The translations under genes and the position numbers were made by a program. From the NCBI GenBank assembly GCA_951812925.1, contig OX638370.1:1202001-1266000 (forward strand): a stretch of 64,000 nt of DNA, written 5' to 3'. The DNA is from Calliopum simillimum. Its lineage: Eukaryota; Arthropoda; Insecta; Diptera; Lauxaniidae. This document shows positions 58,751 through 64,000 of this stretch, piece by piece (within the stretch, counting starts at the first letter, position 1; every line of letters begins with the position of its first letter). Below the pieces are notes generated by a model. That model did no database searches, had not been told where the DNA came from, and saw only the letters and a list, made by a program, of their open reading frames with translations.

Positions 58751-60675
58751 TTATTTTATTTTTCTCTTTGCATCGGCACGCAAATTTGATGACAATGCTG
58801 ACTTGGAAGCGCTGGTCGTGGATGAATTTCGCAACGAAGACTGATCATCCTTCATAAGGTCGTGACGCCTTGAGCGCGATGATGGAGTTTCGGTCTTTTT
58901 GATCTGTCGTGTCAATGTACTGGAGCTACCATTCAGTTGTTGTTGTTGTTGCTGCTTCCGTGGCAGCGTTGACATCTATAAGTGGAAAAATAGGGACAAG
59001 TTAAACTAAAGCTAAAAGTATTTATAAATAATAAATCCATCACAGTCAATTACTAGCCCCAATTTCGCAAAAGAAAGTAAGGAGTTCTTTATGCTATCAA
59101 AGATAAGTTAGGCTTAAGTTTTCATTACTTTTGCCTCTTCACAAGTGAATGGAAAATGGAGTTTTTAGATATTTCCAGAAATTCTTTCAAATTGTTAAGT
59201 ATAGGTATACATTCTTTAATGCCTGAGCCAAAATAAACTTCGCTTGGAACATAAAAAATACTTATTTTCCTGAACTTGTACAGCTGTACTATACTCTTCA
59301 ATTCACCTTTTGATTTTGCTCCTGTGAGTAGTTAATTTCGTAACCTTCACTTATCAGTTTCGGTTTCCAGGGCGCCAACATTGATACCGAACGCGACACT
59401 GTACGTGTCATTGGCTGCAATGGCTGATTTTTGGCTGATTTCTGCGAACGCAAATCATCGCGTGAGATTGAGCGTCTTCTCAATTGGTATGGCTGTGGTA
59501 TGGCACCGACTGTGGTAGCATGCAGGTACACGACACTGCGCTGACTGTGAAGACTTGACTCACCCTCGGTTCCGGAACTTTCCGCTGGATAGCGATCACG
59601 TTCTCTGTAAGGAATAAAAGTTTGTTATGCGTTTGATTGCTTTGTAAAATTTCATTGCTCACCTGGAGTATGACGACATGACTCTGCGTTCTGCACTTCT
59701 GGCAGGTTTTGGCGGTCCCGTCAGATGCTGATGTTGCCTGCGCAATGTGCTACTATCATCGTTTGTAATAGATGTCGTCGGTGTCGTCTGTCGATCGTTG
59801 CTTCTACGGTAGGCGTGATCATCATACCGATGCGCACGATCAAGTCTTTCGCGTGAAAGTGAACGAGAGGCAGCATTGCCACTCAGGCCGTTTTGCCTCT
59901 TGTGTTTCTCTTCCGTTTCGGAACCACTTTCGGAAATGTCGTCTAGATCACGAGATCTCGAATAATGACGACGCTTTCGGAAGTCGACCTCATCTGTGCT
60001 ACCATTTTCTAAATTTTGCATTGAAGAACTTTTATTGCGTGCTGTAGCTACACTTGAGCTACGTATGTATGACGGCATAGTTTTTGTGGAGACAGGTTGT
60101 TGGGGACTGTCATTGATGCGATCAAGATGATGGGCACTCTGTGAGTACTTTTGAGAGCGATTCAGTGTGGATGACGAAACAGATGGTCGAGTTCTAAAAA
60201 CCAAAGAGAAAACTGTTTGAAATCTCAGCAAAGTGAGATCTATATTGAACTTACTTTGGTGTTGTTGTGACTCTAGAAATTGTTGGGGGATTTGAATCCA
60301 AGTCTGTGTCACCAAAGAAACGCAAATTTTTCGCTGGTATCGGAGGAGGTGCTGTCGTGGAGCGTTGCTGTTTGCTGCGTTTTATGCTTGAGGTTTCATT
60401 TTGACCATTGACGGATACGTCCAGCTATAAAGTTTGGAATGTAGATATTAACCAAGTAGAAAATATATTCCAGATTTGCGGGCATTGCTTACCTTCTCCT
60501 TTGACTTACTCTTGGAGCGTCTATCTAGTGATTTAAACCAACTCATTTTCTCAGGCTTTTCACTGGAGTTCTTTTTAACAAGTGGTGACTGTTTCTTCTC
60601 CGTGGAAGTACGCTTGATCAGCAATGGACTAGCTTTTGGTGTGGAAAGTCGGCGACGCATGGATATATCGGTCGT
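58751..60675 (-). CDS. Ser/Arg-rich low-complexity protein, 3' exons (partial)
   Basis: Five phase-compatible exons: 60493-60675, 60255-60424, 59663-60193, 59307-59604, 58751-58975; 468 residues to the stop at 58751. The 5' end is not in the recognisable part of the window, as the first exon listed opens with a splice acceptor. Composition is Ser/Arg/Lys/Thr-rich, with a proline stretch TTAPPPIPAK (possible SH3 ligand), repeated basic-serine motifs (RRSISRDD, RSRDLDDISESGSETEEKHK) that look like phosphorylation sites, and a poly-Gln near the C-terminal exon start (KQQQQQQ). No folded domain is visible. It resembles cytoskeletal or signalling scaffolds, but I do not recognise the family. Confidence 0.75.
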
Positions 60676-61600
60676 CTGAGTGGAAGAAAAATTAAACAAA
60701 ATATGACTTTAAATGTCAAATCTAGGAGATTTAAAAATAAATGAGAAAAGCGATTTGTTCCATAACATAACTTTCCTATGAGGGAAATAAAAACCCCGAT
60801 GATACCTTCCTCGTATGCATTTATGCAAAGGTCACTTTAATAAAGGCACAAGCGTTTCTCTGCTAATTGAATCAAACGAAATTAATTAACTTAATGCAGC
60901 GTGCAAGGTTCCAATGCATTAGTGACCCCAAACTTTACCACGTTAATTAACACCTTCATGGCATCAACGAAAATTGTAGCTAAAAAAATTTATTCCAAAA
61001 ATTTGAGAAAAACGACTTACGCCAAACGTTACCCTTTTGTTGCAATTTTGACCTTTTTGCTTGCTAATGAAGCGCATTTATGTGTTTATCGAATTACAAT
61101 TGCAGTGCAGGCATTTGGAAAGAGATCAAAATGAAACAACAACAAAAAACACCCTTTGGCATTCGGCAAAAAGCGAATTGAACAAAATTAAAGCAACAAC
61201 TTTATAGGAAGCGAAAAAAAAACCCGCCGAACTAAAAGCTCCCAAGGAAAACAAATAAACATACAACATGAAAATTTGCCGGAAAACAGGTTAACATGTA
61301 CACAGTGGTTGCTGCTGTCAATGGGGATACATGTAAGGTAACCAGATGAAAACCAAATCACAGTTATAACAATTTGCAAATAAAAAAAAGTAAAATTCGC
61401 CTAGTGTACCAGTTGAAAAGGTTTGAAGCGACCGATTAAGCTCAAATTTTGCAAAATACCAATGCCTCGCACTAAAAATGTGGAAGGATTTTGTCCAGTT
61501 TTTTAATTTATTTAAAGACGGGCCATTTTTGTAATTTTTTGTTTTTCAAAAACATTCCAAAAGTTTTGAAAAAATGTATGCATATGGTAAGCCCGGAAGA
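60676..61600. other. Intron or upstream region of the Ser/Arg-rich protein gene
   Basis: Follows a splice acceptor at 60676-60678 (minus strand), so it is probably intronic. No further exon could be supported here or to the window end. Confidence 0.4.
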
Positions 61601-61698
61601 CGTGGCACCCCCAGGTGATATGGCACCCTTTCTAATTTCAATACTTGCAACTTTCGAAGCCTTTAAATGTGGAAACAAATTAATTCAGTTGCGCTAAA

Positions 61699-61808
61699 GA
61701 CTACATGGTAAATAGTTCGTTAAGTTACAGTTACTTTAATTACTTCTGCGCGGGACTACATGGTAAATAGTTCGTTAAGTTACAGTTACTTTAATTACTT
61801 CTGCGCGG
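61699..61808 (+). repeat. Perfect 55-bp tandem duplication
   Basis: Two identical head-to-tail units (61699-61753 and 61754-61808), each starting GACTACATGGTAAATAGTTC. A recent duplication or an assembly artefact. Confidence 0.9.
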
Positions 61809-62249
61809 GATTATTAAAAAAAAAAAATGCAATATGTAAACGGAAGACTTTTTTTGTATATACTTCAAGAGGCAGAAGAGCGGTGAGTATTTGATACAAT
61901 TGTATGGGGCATAAATCAAAATAAATAGAATTGAGTGTGACTTAGTTTTTGGATAAATACGAGCGCATGTGAACATGTTTGTTCATTTCATGGCACTTTT
62001 ATTCGGTATAAATCAAAAAGGAGAAATAGCACCCAATCACTGATGGTGATATGGTTCGAGTGCCATTTCTCCCTTTGCATGTTATAAGATATTTTGGAGT
62101 ACAAATATGAAGCGATTGAACTGACAGTCACTCCAAAATCGCAGAATTTGAGTCAGGTAAGAACTTCAATGATTCATTTTTACCTTTTTACTTTGAGGTT
62201 TTCTGGAAATCCTAAATACAAATGGCATCACGTCAAAATGGTTGTTAAG

Positions 62250-62535
62250 TGAAATCTCGCCTGTACCAAGAAAATAAACGGCAAGAATTCTAATTCTGAT
62301 AATTGGTTCCAGCAAAAAAAAAAACTTGAAGCGAAAAACACAACGAATGCAACGTATGGTGGTTCCAAAAAAGAGGGCTTACAAACGAAAGGTGGAATGG
62401 GAAGAAAATATTTACTTCCAAGATGAATCTGATAAATACGTTGGATGTGGAGAAGACTATGCACAAACTACTAAACCAGATGAACTACTATGCCTAATGT
62501 TCCGTATGTGGTCACATGAAACATGTACAAGGTAA
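62250..62535 (+). pseudogene. pogo/jerky-like transposase C-terminus with a PHD-like end
   Basis: Plus-strand reading gives EISPVPRK (about 62251-62274), a motif near the C-terminus of jerky/pogo transposases, a basic stretch, and then a Cys/His segment ending CLMFRMWSHETCT. This is like the PHD-type zinc finger (W.QC..C..W.HE.C) that ends several of these proteins, but key Cys residues are lost. GGTGATATGGCACCC at about 61615-61629 and an inverted relative at about 62577-62591 may be element ends. Confidence 0.5.
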
Positions 62536-62599
62536 GCGAAAAGAATTCTGAAAACAAAAACTTAAAAGAAACCTAGGGTGCCAAATCACCCATGATATG

Positions 62600-64000
62600 G
62601 AGCCATTCATACTTAGTCTCGACTGATTAAAATAAAATCGTATTAAGTAGAATTATACACGAATTAAAAAGGATCCTATTAAAAGATTTTTTTCTACAAA
62701 ATTATTGTTCGCGCCGTATGTAAGCACCAGCCCTCCCCCTCCCATTTTCCATCAACTGCCGTTACACTTGCACATTTTGATGTGGCTTCTATTGGCCTAC
62801 TGCAATTGTAAGGCACTCAGTAAAAACCAACAAAAAAAAAAACAAATTCACTTAAGCGCTGCATGGCTTTGCTCCACATAACAGCAATAGCAACATAAAA
62901 CTCAATTGTTGTTGTTGTTGTTATTTTGTGGAAATTCGATACACTTGCTGCTTAATATTGCACCACCACCACTGCCACCAGCGGCAACAACAACAGTAAA
63001 AATATCGACGTCAGAAACAGCAAAACAAACAACAACAAAAACGATATTAAATCAAAGTTGAAACATTTTCATGTTGACCAGAAAATACAACAGCACAGCA
63101 ACTTGTTGCTGTTGAAAAATGTTGCCGTTGTTGTTTTTTTTTTATTTTTATTGTTTGCAGCCAAAAGTTGCTGCCCCACCGCCATTGAAGTGTGGTATTT
63201 TTTGGGCTGCACATAAATTTTGCACTCACGTTTTGCCTCGAAAAGTGAGTGCGGCACCAAAAGAGGGAGCAACGATCACAAGAGCGAGGAAAAGCCAAAC
63301 TTTTTTACGGGGAACACATGTGTGCCATGTTGCATGCAACAGGTTGAGTTTGCTGTTTCCTTGTTGCTTTTGCCGCCTGCTGCTGAAATTGTTGTTATTG
63401 TAATTGGTCGCTGAAAGCTCATGATAAAGTCAGGGCAACACTGACACATGGCGATTTTGGGGCCAATTTGAGGCAACTCTATTTTGACAGCGAACTTTGC
63501 ATGCCTTTCAAAGTGGTTTCCATGTTGGCTATGTGTGCGTGTGTGTGTGGTGCGATTACAAGAAAGTACGATAGAGTTGCAATTGTTATTGCTGCTGGTT
63601 ACATTGTGAAAAACGTTGTCGATAAATTTGCTGCTGTAGCTACAATTTATTTTGGTGATTGGCACTTCAGTTAATTTTTGCTGAGGTCTTAGAAGAAAAT
63701 GGTTTAAACGGTGTAATTGTGTTACTGAAATAAAATACAATATTTAGATGCACCCATTTCTCTAAAGTGCATTCTGGTGCGAAATGTCCCTGACAAAACC
63801 ACCTTTTCTGATCAAATTAAATCTTGTTTGTTTATTGCTTTGCCAAAAATACGAAAAAAACAAAGATTGCTGCCATTAACATTTTAAAAATTCGTTGTTA
63901 GGCAAAACAAAATTCTTGCTAAAATCGAATTTACGACATTGCTTCATTAAAATACCACAAAAGACAACATACTGCAAATTTCATTTTTATATCTTTTTGA
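62600..64000. other. Non-coding stretch with CAA/GTT repeats
   Basis: GTTGTTGTTGTTGTT at about 62906-62923, CAACAACAA runs around 62985-63040 and GCTG/GTTG mixtures near 63105-63140. Open frames here are simple-sequence products. No gene supported. Confidence 0.5.

Noticed and set aside
1..64000. CRISPR arrays, operons or bacterial defence islands
   Set aside because: The window is clearly eukaryotic (spliced genes, LTR and SINE elements); the tandem arrays lack CRISPR-style spacers.

Overview
This window is AT-rich, intron-bearing eukaryotic DNA. Short phase-matched introns, abundant GTT/AAC and CAG microsatellites, DINE-1-like Helitron-related elements and a copia-type retrotransposon point to a higher dipteran, plausibly a tephritid-like or other acalyptrate fly. 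That placement is inference; no marker gene proves the species.

Layout: the first 33 kb hold no host gene I can support and are dominated by mobile DNA. A foldback element (888-7313) was invaded by a DDE-transposase element (2345-7269), which was itself invaded by a Helitron-like element (2867-4018). Then come a Penelope-type hammerhead ribozyme motif (about 8808-8850), an internally deleted pogo-like element, and a copia element (10449-16488) whose 5' LTR is split by a second foldback copy (14976-16449). 17-33 kb is non-coding DNA with several long inverted repeats, a tRNA-like sequence and a short inverted-repeat element carrying a SANT-like fragment. 33-40 kb holds three more Helitron-like copies, a candidate retrocopy, and a repeat family containing a SINE-like sequence that ends in a complete type I hammerhead ribozyme fold.

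Host genes lie at 40-61 kb, all on the minus strand: an LRRC28-like leucine-rich-repeat protein (40724-42590, five exons), a small secreted His/Gly-rich peptide (47163-47405), an F-box protein resembling FBXO33 (48599-55076, seven exons, with a 4.6 kb first intron full of transposons) and the 3' part of a Ser/Arg-rich, low-complexity protein (58751-60675). They share no obvious pathway and look independently transcribed. The last 3 kb hold a second pogo/jerky-like fragment and microsatellite-rich DNA.

The most unusual signals are the hammerhead-terminated SINE-like element at 39004-39220 (with a half-ribozyme relative at 57727-57950), a palindromic element made of repeated GAAATAACGCCC units (53116-53787), and an extensive, precisely bounded transposon nest with target-site duplications readable at several levels.
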